The translations under genes and the position numbers were made by a program. The notes beneath the pieces are model-generated. The model was not told where the DNA came from. It ran no database searches and worked only from the letters and a program-made list of their open reading frames with translations. Shown one piece after another: positions 1-10,299 of a DNA stretch of 64,000 nt; position 1 is the first letter of the stretch; every line of letters starts with the position of its first letter. Source of the stretch: Solen grandis (lineage: Eukaryota; Mollusca; Bivalvia; Adapedonta; Solenidae); contig CM037785.1 in NCBI GenBank assembly GCA_021229015.1, positions 39,428,766 to 39,492,765 of the forward strand, written 5' to 3'.

Positions 1-568
1 TTGGTATGATGTTCTTGGGTAATCATCTACCAAAATTTCTAAAAATTTTCCCCATCTGTAAAAATAATGGCCGCCGGGGCGGGGGTAATTTGCCTTATAT
101 GTAATATGAAAATTTGAAGACATCTCCCCTGAAAACCCCTGGCGATTTGTTTAAATTGGCAGGGTGACCCTTTGGGGGAAACCCTTCACAAGGTTGCTAA
201 AATAAAATTGTTCCATTTAGAAATTGGTTTTCCCTGCAAAGGGAAAAAAAAAAATTATGAAAACTTCGAAAATCATCTTTCAAAACTTGGCCAATTTCAA
301 AATATTTTGGAAAAGATTTTTGGTTAAACCCTACCGATTATAAAATTTTTTTTTGTCTAAAAGTAATGGGCCCGGAGCGGGCCCTTTTTTAAATGTATTA
401 GTGAAAATTTGAAGACTTCCTCTGAAAGCTGGATAGAATCTGATTAAACATTGCTGGGAAGATCTTGGGTGAACCTTCACAAAAGTTGCTAAATAAACTT
501 GATCCATGTAGAACTCTGGTTGCCTTGGCAGCGGGAAAGAAAAAAGTTATGAAAATTTAAAATCATAG
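1..568 (+). mobile_element. Helentron-like family B core fragment, left end outside window
   Basis: The stretch holds about one and a half copies of the ~330-350 bp family B unit. The recognisable parts are a GGCCGCC-GGGGCGGGG block, 'ACATCTCC', 'TTGATCCATGTAGAACTC' and 'GGTTGCC...GGCA'. The same unit is found cleaner at 52071-52946 (-) and 60353-61300 (-), and noisier at 27739-29062 (+). No left terminus is present, so the element either begins before the window or was cut by the family A sequence that follows. The first ~400 bases show the stretched homopolymers typical of the low-quality parts of this window. No coding content is seen. Confidence 0.6.
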
Positions 569-1134
569 TGCTCATGTGAGCTTTTAGGATCAATGACTGT
601 GTCATCCACAATTGTTTAAATGACATCTCCGAAATCACGGGGCCCAAATTGATGAAAATTGCTTGTGATGTTTCTTGCATGAAGGCCAGCTCTATCATAG
701 TTGTTCAAATGGTTCCGGTCTGTTGCATATCTTGGTCACAGGAGCTAAAATAGATTTTTTAATACACTACCAAGTTTGTTCAAATCATGACCCTAGGGTG
801 AAATCTTCTTCTCTGAAACTACTGATGGGAAAGTGATCAAATTTTGTAAGGATGTTCCCAAGGTGTTCCCTATAAAAATTGTTAATGGTTCCCGTCTGTT
901 GCATACTTAGGCCACGGAGTTAAAATAGATTTTAAAAGTGAAATCTTAAAAAATCTCAGAAACCACAATGCCTAGAGCTTAGATATGTGATGTTTGGCTT
1001 TGTCTAGTAGACCTCTACCAAGTTTATTCAATCATGGCCCTGGGGTCAAAATTGGCCCTGCCCCAGGGGTCACTTGATTTTACATAGCCTAATGATACCC
1101 GGTGAGCGATTCAGGGCCATCATGGCCCTCTTGT
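569..1134 (+). mobile_element. Helentron-like family A element, right part
   Basis: A degraded left-end-like motif (GCTCATGTGAGCTTTT, from ~571) is followed by family A core sequence ('CCTAGAGCTTAGATATG', 'CCCCAGGGGTCACTTG'). A complete right end follows: GGTGAGCGATTCA, then the palindrome GGGCCATCATGGCCC at 1114-1128, then TCTTGTT. The same right end occurs at 10083 and 46465. Transposition needs an autonomous Rep/helicase partner, and none is encoded here. Classing it as a Helentron is inference from end structure. Confidence 0.65.
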
Positions 1135-1362
1135 TTTTTTTTAAAGACTCTGCTATTTGCCAAACTTAATAATAAAAATGTACTGTGTGGTAAGAGTATA
1201 AATTTTTAATTTTTGTCTCCTTGTCTTCCTTTAGACTAGTTTACTAGAATAAACAAATATCACTGAGGTAGGTAGTGCATATCATTGACATTTAACATTG
1301 AAATTCCTTTATAAACTTGAGAAGTTATACGGACGTCAATTGTTCAGCCTCATTAAATAAAA

Positions 1363-1365
<3 letters not shown>
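1135..1365. other. Unannotated spacer
   Basis: AT-rich DNA with no repeat or coding signal recognised. A pyrimidine tract ending in AG at ~1232 followed by GTAGGTAG near 1267 imitates a small exon, but all three frames hit stops at once. Confidence 0.5.

Positions 1366-1423
<58 letters not shown>
1366..1423 (+). repeat. Poly-G tract, 58 bp
   Basis: An uninterrupted run of G. Its true length is uncertain because such runs are often mis-sized in assemblies. It lies in the presumed intron ahead of the TGOLN2-like exon, and a run of this kind can form G-quadruplexes. Confidence 0.95.
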
Positions 1424-1424
<1 letters not shown>

Positions 1425-1469
1425 AACAGAAAACAAGACACTTTTCAATTTAGGCCTTGAAAACCTGAT

Positions 1470-1912
1470 TAAAGTTGTGTTATGGTGTAATTCTAGTTGT
1501 GTTCTGGTGTAATTCTAGTTGTGTTATGGTGTAATTCTAGTTATGTGATTGTGTAATTCTAGTTGTGTTATGATGTAATTCTAGTTGTGTGATGGTGTAA
1601 TTATAGATGTGTGATGGTGTAATTCTAGTTGTGTGATGGTGTAATTATAGATGTGTGATGGTGTAATTCTTGTTGTGTGATTGTGTAATTAAATGTATAG
1701 TTGTGTGATGGTGTAATTATAGATGTGTGATGGTGTAATTATAGTTGTGTGATGGTGTAATTATAGTTGTGTGATGGTGTAATTCTAGTTGTGTGGTGGT
1801 GTAATTATAGATGTGTGATGGTGTAATTATAGTTGTGTGATGGTGTAAGTCTAGTTGTGTGATGGTGTAATTATAGTTGTGTGATGGTGTAATTATAGTT
1901 GTGTCACGGTGG
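1470..1912 (+). repeat. 22-bp minisatellite, about 20 copies
   Basis: A head-to-tail array with consensus close to TTGTGTGATGGTGTAATTAT plus AG. Units differ mainly at TTCTAG/TTATAG and TTATGG/TGATGG. One variant spacer (AAATGTATAG) sits near 1690. The array ends about 90 bp before the splice acceptor of the 2000-2202 exon, so it is probably intronic and polymorphic in length. No function can be read from it. Confidence 0.95.
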
Positions 1913-1999
1913 AATAAGGTGTGCAGTACAAGATGTCATGATCCTCTGGTGTATGTGTTATATTTCATGCAGCTTACCATTGTCTATATACTTTTTTAG

Positions 2000-2202
2000 A
2001 ATCTGATGTGGACATTTCTTCCAAAGATGAGAAATATGGGGAAGAGAATAAAGACAGTTCAAGGAAGAGACCTAACAGTGCTTCAATGCAGCATGAAGAG
2101 GGGGAGGAGAATGTGACTGGTGGGATGGGCTTCATGTCTTACTTCCTAGTATTCACTGTCCTCTGTGTGGCTGGCTACATCGTGTTTCACAACAAGCAAA
2201 AG
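2000..2202 (+). CDS. TGOLN2: Internal exon of a TGN38/TGOLN2-like trans-Golgi membrane protein
   Basis: The exon is bounded by a pyrimidine-rich acceptor (CTTTTTTAG, ending at 1999, phase 1) and a donor after AAG at 2202 (GTATTA, phase 0). It encodes about 68 residues. Residues 1-43 are acidic and Ser/Lys-rich with an N-V-T glycosylation sequon at 38-40. Residues ~44-63 form one hydrophobic span. The exon ends on a basic juxtamembrane motif, FHNKQK. Vertebrate TGOLN2 has the same order: acidic repeat-rich lumen, one TM and a HHNKRK motif, with an exon break before the tail carrying the YxRL retrieval signal. The related KCT2/C5orf15 family is an alternative. The protein cycles between trans-Golgi network and plasma membrane. 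An ORF reading on to 2262 is intron read-through. The flanking exons, including the tail exon, were not found. Homology is judged from remembered motif similarity, not alignment. Confidence 0.6.
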
Positions 2203-2540
2203 GTATTACAATTCATTTGTTTATTTCCCCTTTTAAACCCCGTTATTGATTCTTTCAGGTGATGTCTGACCAGAGGCTACTGTTTGCTCACATTTAACTG
2301 AGTCTGTACAGCAAAGACAAATCAGTTGTTTGTAAAACCATTAAAGTTCAGTTAGTTGATTTTCATCAAGAATTTAAATAATAATAGATCATTCATGGCT
2401 TCATTACGTAAAGGGTTATACTCTTTTAAAGTTAAGTATGAAATTGATGTTCAATCATCAATTTATAACTGTATACTCATGAGTTAAATTTGAGATTTGC
2501 CTCTATCATCCAAATTTCAGGGTTTATTATGTTTGTTTTT
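2203..2540 (+). other. Presumed intron start, no features
   Basis: AT-rich sequence following the 5' splice site. No further exon encoding a short basic tail with a tyrosine motif could be found here or in the clean sequence up to 17 kb. Confidence 0.45.
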
Positions 2541-2975
2541 ATACCCCCGCAAACGAACTTTGAAGATTTCACTTTGTTTACACTCTAGCATCTTCATCTT
2601 TGGAGCAATTATCTTCAAACTTTCTGGCAATGCTTATGACCATAGTGTCTCAATTGAATTTGATTAAAGCTGAGATCTGTTGATTAGGTCAGGAGTTATG
2701 CCCCTTTAAATATAAAAAAAAATGCCAGATTTCATTTTGATTACACTCTAGCATCTTCATTTTTTTTGCAACCTTTTTTAAACTTTAAGACAATGTTTAT
2801 GCCCATAATCTCGCAATTGGGTTCAATTATAGCTGATATTGACTAGTTAATTTAGGAGTTATGCCTTTTACCATTAAAAAACCCAGATTTCACTATTACA
2901 CTCTAGCATCTTTATTTCTTAAGCAATCGTCTTTCTCAGGTGATCGATAAAGGGGCCATCTTGGCCCTCGTGTTT
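2541..2975 (+). mobile_element. Helentron-like family C element, about 3 core units
   Basis: It starts with ATACCCCCGCAAACGAACTT, which belongs to a different repeat left end. About three ~150 bp units follow ('TTACACTCTAGCATCTTCAT', 'AATTATCTTCAAACTT', 'AGGTCAGGAGTTATGCC'). The right end is CTCAGGTGATCGATAAAG, then GGGGCCATCTTGGCCC and TCGTGTT. The left and right ends do not match each other as they do in other copies, so this is a fusion or a left-truncated copy. Confidence 0.65.
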
Positions 2976-3216
2976 AACTTCTATTTCGTTTCTGAAAGAG
3001 AGGATGCAATACAAGAGAACTCAGTATTTTCATATTTTCCAAACTTTACCCACCCACTTATAGGAACCTGTATCATTAGAGTCTATTGGTATATTTCATG
3101 CGCAGAATTGATATTAAAAGCTTGGTCGTATGTACTTGCCTGTAAAATGTTGTCTATTTTTGATTTCTATCAAGGTTTTGTACAATAAATGCTTACAAAA
3201 TCATTGTTCCCTTTTA

Positions 3217-4350
3217 AGCTCACCTGAGCATAGCTCAGGGTGAGCTTTTGGGATACTTGATTGTCCGTCATCCATCAACAATTTTGATGTTTACACACTA
3301 GAGGCCACAATTTTGATCCAATCTTCCTCAAACTTGGTCAGAATGTTTGTCTTGATGATATCTTGAACCCTTTTGAAATGGGTCAGGTTGGATCAAAAAG
3401 TAGGTCAGTAGGTCAAATCTTAGAAAAATCTTGTTTACACACTAGAGGCCACAATTTGATCCAATCTTCTCAAACTTGGTCAGAATGTTTGTCTTGATGA
3501 TATCTTGAACCCTTTCGATAATGGGTCAGGTTGGATCTAAAGTAGGTCAGTAGGTCAAATCTTAGAAAAATCTTTACACATTAGAGGCCACACAATTTTG
3601 ATCCAATCTTCCTCAAACTTGGTCAGAAAGTTTGTCTTGATGATATCTTGAACCCTTTCGAAATGGGTCAGGTTGGATAAAAAAGTAGGTCAGTAGGTCA
3701 AATCTTAGAAAAGTCTTGTTTACACACTAGAGGCCACAATTTTGATCCAATCTTTTCAAACTTGGTCAGAATGTTTGTCTTGATGATATCTTTAACCCTT
3801 TTGAAATGGGTCAGGTTGGATCAAAGAGTAGGTCAGTAGGTCAAATCTTAGAAAAATCTTGTTTACACACTAGAGGCTACAATTTTAATCCAATCTTCCT
3901 CAAAAATTGGTCAGAATGTTTGTCTTGATGATATCTCGAACCAGTTTGAAAATGGGCCGTGCCGGACTGAAAAGTAGGTCAATAGGTCAAATCTTAGAAA
4001 AATCTTGTTTACACACTAAAGGCCACGTTTTGATGCAACTCTTCCCAATCTTGGTCAGATTTTTTTGTCATGATGATACTCGAACCAGTTTGAAAATGGG
4101 GGGGGCTGGATGAAATGTAGGTCAGTGGGTCAAATCTTAAAAAAAAATCTTATTTACTCTGGGCAACATTTTTGGTCCAATCATCCTCAAACTTTGGCAA
4201 ATGTTTGTCATGATGATATGTGGATGGGGTCAGAAAATTCCTGAACATTGTTTCACCTCATCATCTTAATTCAAAAGCAATCTGTTTTGTACAGGCAATA
4301 AATGGTACTTTTCTCAGGGAGTGATCTAGGGCCATCTTGGCCCTCTTGTT
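3217..4350 (+). mobile_element. Complete Helentron-like family D element, 7 core units
   Basis: The best-preserved complete copy. The left end is a hairpin, AGCTCACCTGAGC-ATA-GCTCAGGGTGAGCT (3217-3245), followed by TTTTGGGATACTTGATTGTCCG. The core has about seven ~142 bp units starting near 3292, 3433, 3575, 3720, 3863, 4010 and 4152, each with 'ACACACTAGAGGCCACA' and 'AACTTGGTCAGAATGTTTGT'. The right end has GGGAGTGATCTA, then the palindrome GGGCCATCTTGGCCC (4329-4343), then TCTTGTT. There is no ORF for Rep or helicase, so it is non-autonomous. Later units are more diverged than the first four. Noisy relatives lie at 21519-22740 and 24720-26256. Confidence 0.75.
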
Positions 4351-4870
4351 CATTTTGGGTTTGTTTACAATTTCTAATGCTTCAGTCAGAAACCCATACT
4401 GTACTGTACTGTGCTTTACATAATAATTAAATGATGACATACAAACAGATGCGATGTTTGCTTTGTCATTACTGTGACTGGCATAAGTAAACAGTATTTT
4501 AAATTAAATTTTCCCAATTCAATCCTACGAAATTTCTAAAAGTTAGTTTCTTTATTGACTAAAACTGTTTGGTTCATGATAATTGTGTACTTCAAAAAAC
4601 ACTTTCTTAAAAGACTTGCCAAAAACAAACAAGAAGGTGTCGGTAGTTTCTGTTTATTAACTCAAAATTCAGCTTTTAACAAGGAACAATGCAAATATAG
4701 TGGATACTAAAGGTGTGAAATAATCGCTGTATTACTCCTAACTTTCGGAAGCAGTAGAACATTCCACCTGTTGTGTAATCGGAAAATCCGCATAACAAAC
4801 GCGAGTAAACAAGAGGGCTGCCTCATCGTACAAAAAAGATATACGCATTATACAAGGTTTATTATTTTTT
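4351..4870. other. Unique spacer, no features
   Basis: Non-repetitive AT-rich sequence between two complete elements. No splice-flanked open stretch, RNA gene or known repeat was recognised. Confidence 0.45.
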
Positions 4871-6880
4871 AGCTCACCTGAGCACAACGTGCTCTGGTGA
4901 GCTATTGTGATCGCCTTTTGCCCGGGTCGTCCCGTCGTCCGTGCGTGCGTGCGTGCGTGCGTCCGTCCGTCGTCAACAATTTGCTTTAAACAAAATCTCC
5001 TCATGAACCGCTGAAGGGATTTTGACCAAACTTCACAGGAATCATCCTTATGATGCCCTCTATCAAAGTTGTACCCAATATTCAGATTGGTTAAAAAAGT
5101 AGGGCACAGGAGCTAAAAATAGATTTTAAAACATGCAAAACTTTTAAAAACTTCTTCTGCAAAACTGCAAGGCCTAGAGCTTAGATATTTGGTATGTAGC
5201 ATCATCTTTTTGGGCCATTACCAAAATTTTACAAATCATAGCCCTACGGTGATAAATGACCCCGGGACCCGGGTCACTTGTTTTACATAGAGTTATATAG
5301 GAAAATCTTTAAAAATCTTCTTCTATGAATCCATTTGGCCTAGAGCTTAGATATTTGGGATGTAGCATCATCTTTGGTTTATTACCAAGATTGTACAAAT
5401 CATAGCCCTATGGTGATAAATGACCCCGCACCAGGGGTCACTTGTTTTACATAGAGTTATATAGGAAAATTTTAAAAATCTTCTTCTATGAATCCATAAG
5501 GCCTAGAGATTAGATATTTGGTATGAAGCATCATCTTTGGTTCATTACCAAGATTTACAAATCATGACCCTATGGTGATAAATGACCCCGCACCATGGGT
5601 CACTTTTTTACATAGAGTTATATAGGAAAACCCTTTTAAAAAACTTCTTCTATGAATCCATAAGGCCTAGAGCTTAGCTATTTGGTATGTAGCATCATCT
5701 TATGTTCATTACCCAAAATTGTTCAATCATTTGCCAAACGGTGATAAATGCCCCGCAATAGGGTCACTTGTTTTACATGAGTATATAGGAAAATCTTTAA
5801 AAATCTTCTTCTATGAATCCATAAGGCCCTAGAGATTAGATATTTGGTATGTTGCATCATCTTATGGTTCATTACCAAGATTGTACAAATCATAGCCCTA
5901 ACGGTGATAAATGCCCGGGACCAGGGGTCACTTGTTTTACATAGAGTTATATAGGAAAAATTTAAAAATCTTCTTCTATGAATCCATAAGGCATAGAGAT
6001 TAGATATTTGGTATGAAGCATCATCTTATGGTTCATTACCAAGATTGTACAAATCATGACCTATGGTGATAAATGACCCCGCACCATGGGGTCCCCTTGT
6101 TTTAAAATAGAGTTATATAGAAAAAACTTTAAAAATCTTCTTCTATGAATCCTTTAGGCCTAGAGTTTAGATTTTGGTATGTAGCATATTTAGGGGCCTT
6201 CCCAAGATTGTACAAAATCAAAGCCCTACGTGTTAAAGACCCCGCCCAGGGGTCATTTTGTTTTACATAGAGTTTATAGGAAAATTTTTAAAAAAATCTT
6301 TCTATGAATCATTAGGCCAGAGCTTAGATATTTGGTAGTAGCATCATCTTTGGTTCTTCCCAAAGATTGTCAAAATATAGCCCTATGGTGATAAATGACC
6401 CGCCCAGGGGTCACTTTTTTTCATAGAGTTAAAAGGGAAATCTTTAAAAATCTTTTCATAATCCATAAGGCCTGAGATTGATTTTTGGGTATGAAGCTAT
6501 CTTAGGGTTTTATTCCCAAGATTGTAAAAATATGCCCCTATGTGATAAATGCCCCGCACCAGGGGTCATTGTTTAACAAGGTTATATAGGAAAATTTTTA
6601 AAAATCTTCTTTTGAAATCTTTGGCCTAGAGCTTAGTTTTTTATGTAGCATCTTCAAAAGGTTCATTAAAAGATTTTCAAATGGGGCCCTTTGGAGTAAA
6701 TGAACCCCCACTAAGTCTTCCCCTCTGAAACCATAAGGCCGTGTTATATTTTTGGTGGTAGTATTGTCAGGGTAAAATTTTTAAGATTGAGTTATTCAGA
6801 ATTTTGTCTTTTAAAAAAACCTTGTAATCAGTTGTGAAAAGGTACTCGGTGAGGATCCAGGGCATCATGGCCCCTCTTTT
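4871..6880 (+). mobile_element. Long Helentron-like family A element, about 10 core units
   Basis: The left hairpin AGCTCACCTGAGCACAACGT... runs 4871-4902 and is preceded by a T run. A GTGCGTGCGTGC/GTCCGTCC microsatellite follows at ~4938-4970. The core is an array of ~162 bp units; the marker TTATATAGGAAAAT occurs at 5293, 5457, 5618 and onward. Each unit carries 'GGCCTAGAGCTTAGATATTT', 'GTAGCATCATCTT' and an 'ACCAGGGGTCACTTG' block. The right end is degraded: CTCGGTGAGGATCCAGGGCATCATGGCCCC, then TCTTTT. Units after ~6090 accumulate stretched homopolymers, and part of that divergence is probably sequence quality. No coding capacity is seen. Confidence 0.75.
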
Positions 6881-6899
6881 TTCCTAAAGATTTGAGCCT

Positions 6900-7500
6900 A
6901 AAATGGGTGGCAAATAATGGGTGTGCACAATACAGGGCCCTTTTTAGGGATTCATCGGGCAGTAGATGTAAAAGCCAAATTTATTTTTGTTCGCACAAGG
7001 ATTTAGGGGTTATTCCCCCTGGACCAACTTAAAAAGTTTTGTTGGTAAACTCCTCTTCAGTTTCTGTCCGATTCACCTGATATTTTGGAAATGAATATCC
7101 ATAGGAGCAGAAAATGGCAAGACGAAGTTTGGTTTGTTCGACAAGGTTACGGTTTTGCCCCTGGATCCTAAAAATTTTGTTGGTGAATCCCCCTTTCACT
7201 TTCATTTCGATCGATTCACTGATATTTGGCATAAATATTATCAGGAAAAGTATTGGCAAGATACAAATTTCAGTGTGTTCGGCAAGGTTACAGAGTTATT
7301 GCCCTGAACAACTTGAAAAAATCTTGTCTGGCAAATCCTTCAGTTTCTGTCCAATTCAACTGATCTTGGCTAAGTGTTTATAGGGGGCAGTAGATGTGAA
7401 GATGCAAATTTCTGTTTTTTTGCACAAGATTACAAAGTAAAGCCCCTGATTCAACTCTAAAATCTTGTTGGGGAACTAAATTTATTTTCTTAAACAGATT
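6900..7500 (+). repeat. Family E tandem units (~150 bp, about 4)
   Basis: Four imperfect units share 'TTGTTGGTAAACTCC/GGTGAATCC', 'TTTCTGTCCGATTCACCTGAT', 'GTTCGACAAGGTTAC' and 'TTATTGCCCTGGA'. They look like the core of another Helentron-like element that has lost both ends. The two ORFs crossing this stretch simply read through the repeat on opposite strands. Confidence 0.55.
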
Positions 7501-8090
7501 CAGTTCAGATTTTGTGTGTAATTGATAAAAGCTGGTGAGGTGCATGACATAAATTTCATTGAGTTTCTCAAGGAGGAGAATTATTGCCCTGGTCCTTTTT
7601 TGAATTTTTTCCCGTTTTTGTCTGGAAAATAACTTGAAATTTAAAAAGGGATTGACTTGAAACTCAAAATGTAAACAGAAGGACTGGAAAAGGCAGTGTC
7701 CCGAAAAAGTTACTCCCATGGTCCATTCTTTAATTATCTCCTTTGTTAAATTGCTTTTTTTCTTTTCTAAACATATTAAACCCAATATCATACATGGGAT
7801 TTACTTAAAACTTAAAAAAGTAAACAGAAGGGGAAACTAGCAGAAGTAAAGTGTCAAGAAATGAAATTCACTTTTAAATATTGTGCCAAAAAACCCTAAC
7901 TGCCTCATCCCCTTTAAATAAAGGGGCTTTCCTTATTTTTTCTTCTTATAACCATTTTTTACTATGTATCAGGTTTTTATCTAGCTCTGTTGGAGTCTGG
8001 GGTTCTCTGTATCCAAAAATTTTTGCAGAGGCTTAATCCTTTTTGATAGCTCTGTTTTCCTTTTTAAGGTAAACAACATTTTTTTTCCCC
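7500..8090. other. Partly degraded spacer
   Basis: Repeat-like wording continues ('AAGTAAACAGAAGG' twice, at ~7670 and ~7820), but no boundaries or termini can be assigned. Homopolymers are stretched. No gene is supported. Confidence 0.4.
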
Positions 8091-8094
8091 GTTT

Positions 8095-8892
8095 ATTAAA
8101 CTCACAAAAAGTTTCAAAGGGGAGTTTTGTGATCCCCCGCTCTGTCATTGTGCTGATCTGAAACCCTGTGTAGAAAATTTATGATATTGGGTGAATGACC
8201 TTTTTGTGGACCTTTTTTAAAAAAATTACTAAATTAAAATTGTCCATGCGAAAGTTTTTGGGTTGCCTGGCAAACAACACCATTTTATTTAAAAAAAAAA
8301 CTTAAAAGAACTTAAAAAACAGAAATATCTTTAAAAAAAGATACTCGGCCGTGGTAACCAGCTTGATTATTAGAGTCTGAATGGTTTGTAACATGTAATA
8401 GATTTTGTTGTTGGTTTAATGGTTGTGCAATTCCTGTGTCAGTGCAGCTCTTCGAAATATCGCGGATCCAAATAATATGTACAATCTTGGTAGACACTTA
8501 CCAAAGGAACATTTGTGCCAAAATATTTTGAAATTTAGCCAGTAGTTTTGGAGAGGATTTTTTAAAATTTTTACTAAAGACATATAAGGCAATATTAGCA
8601 CCGCCCTTGGCATCCATTTTTTTTCACGGATCCAAAAAGTTTGAAGATTATTGTAAACACAAACCCAAGGAAGATATGTGCCAAATTATTTTGAAATCTG
8701 GCCATTAGATTTTGAGAAGAAGTCAATTCTTTGAACAACTTAGAAAGGGGACCACCTAAATAACATCCCTGTAATGTTTCATCAAAATGGTCAAGTGGTT
8801 ACATAAGGAGGAGATGTTAAATCAAATGTTGACGAACACCAGACGACAGACAAAGGTTGGTCACATTTACTCACCTCTTGCTGAGGTGAGCT
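8095..8892 (-). mobile_element. Two degraded Helentron-like ends facing each other (family B)
   Basis: From the right, 8892 begins a minus-strand left end (AGCTCACCTCAGCAAGAGGTGAGT on that strand, a hairpin), followed by 'CCTTTGTCTGTCGTC' and family B core ('GGATCC', 'GGCCAGTAGTTTTGGAG' on the plus strand). From the left, ~8095-8330 is a poorly preserved plus-strand copy ('GGGAGTTTTGTGATC', 'GTCCATGCGAAAGT', 'GGTTGCCTGGCAA'). Two inward-facing partial elements meet near 8330-8400. Neither has a right-end palindrome. Confidence 0.5.
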
Positions 8893-9240
8893 AAAAATAA
8901 CCAAATCTAGTTAAAAAATCTTGTGATGGCAACTGTAAGGGAGATAACCACTGCAGTGGAGTTTGAGTGATATTCACAACTAGCCATGGTACATGCAACA
9001 ATTTACAATCATAATCATGTTAGTCAAATTATACCATTAAATTTGGATGGAGGCATAAGTGTATAATGAAACTAGAATCAGATATTAGCCTATATTCAAT
9101 AGTGGTATACTAAAAATGGGAAGTATAACATTGAAGAGTGGACTTTCTGGTTAACTTTTATTCCATTAGCCCATAAGTCTTCGTTTAGCGGGCTACAAAG
9201 AAAAACAAGATGTTATATTTTTGTTGAATATAGGATCTGT
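8893..9240. other. Unique spacer, no features
   Basis: Clean, non-repetitive sequence. No exon-like stretch or repeat was recognised. Confidence 0.45.
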
Positions 9241-10083
9241 CAGGGCTCGAACAATCAATTCCAAAATCTATGTGTTTCCTTCGTCCAGCATCCGTTGTGT
9301 GTCATCAACAATTTGGCTTGTTAAAAACTCTAGAGGCCATATTTTAAGGCCAATCTTCATGAACTTGGTCAGAATGTTTGTCTCCATAAATCTTGTACAA
9401 GTTCGAATTTGGGTCATGTGGGTCAAAAAGTAGGTCATGAGGTCAAATCTTAGTAAAACCTGATAACACTCTAGAGGCCACATTTTTGGTTTAATCTTCA
9501 TGAAACTTGGTCAAAATGTTTGTTTCTATAAAATACTTGTACAAGTTCGAATTTGGGTCATGTGGGTCAAAAAGTAGGTCATGAGGTCAAATCTTAGTAA
9601 AACCTTGTTAACACTCTAGAGGCCACATTTTTGGCCCAATCTTCATGAGCTTGGTCAGAATGTTTCTCTCCATAAAATCTGGACAAGTTTGAATTTGGGT
9701 CATGTGGGGTCAAAAAGTAGGTCACAAGGTCAAATCTTAGTAAAACCTTGTAACACTCTAGAGGCCACATTTTTGGCACAATCTTCATGAGCTTGGTCAG
9801 AATGTTTGTTTCCATAAAATCTTGGACAAGTTCCAATTTGAGTCATGGGGGGTCAAAAAGTAGGTCATGAGGTCAAATCTTAGAAAAACCTTGTTAACAC
9901 TCGATAGGCCACATTTTGGTCATATCTTCATAAAACTTGGTCAGAATGTCTGTTTCCATAAAATCTTGAACAAGTCCAAAAGTGGGTTATGTGGGGTCAA
10001 AAAGTAGGTCAATATTTAAAATGCAACATATGTTGCTCATTTATAATCAGGTGAGCGAATCAGGGCCATCATGGCCCTATTGT
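9241..10083 (+). mobile_element. Helentron-like family D2 element, 5 core units
   Basis: A left region without the usual terminal hairpin (CTCGAACAATCAATTCC..., TTCGTCCAGCATCC, GTCATCAACAATTT) leads into five ~143 bp units. The units carry 'CTCTAGAGGCCACATTTTTGG', 'ATCTTCATGAACTTGGTCAG', 'AATTTGGGTCATGTGGG' and 'TAGGTCATGAGGTCAAATC'. The right end is intact: ATCAGGTGAGCGAATCA, GGGCCATCATGGCCC (10063-10077), then TATTGTT. The unit is clearly related to family D but diverged. Each unit carries an AGGTCA direct repeat with a two-base spacer. Confidence 0.7.
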
Positions 10084-10299
10084 TTAGCGTTCTACTCTTT
10101 CAGTTTACCTTAAAAAGGTGCAGTGTCTACTATTCAGGACAAGTCGTTCACAGGGAAGAAAACTTTAACTTTTAAAACAGATGATCTAAGAACTCATTTC
10201 TGCAACTCCTTTCTTTTCTTTTGACTAATTTTACAATGACCAATGGCAATTTAGCAAAGTATTTATAACCAATGAAAAGCCTTATTTTATTCTGCTTCA

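Noticed and set aside
1233..1266. Small exon between a good acceptor and GTAGGTAG
   Set aside because: Only ~34 bases with immediate stops in all three frames.
2203..2262. Extension of the TGOLN2-like reading frame to the stop at 2262
   Set aside because: A GT donor at 2203 follows the conserved basic motif, and the added residues do not resemble a cytosolic sorting tail.
4871..6880. Regular tandem units as a possible CRISPR array
   Set aside because: Units are ~162 bp with no short conserved repeat and variable spacer, they diverge evenly, and the context is animal DNA with transposon ends.
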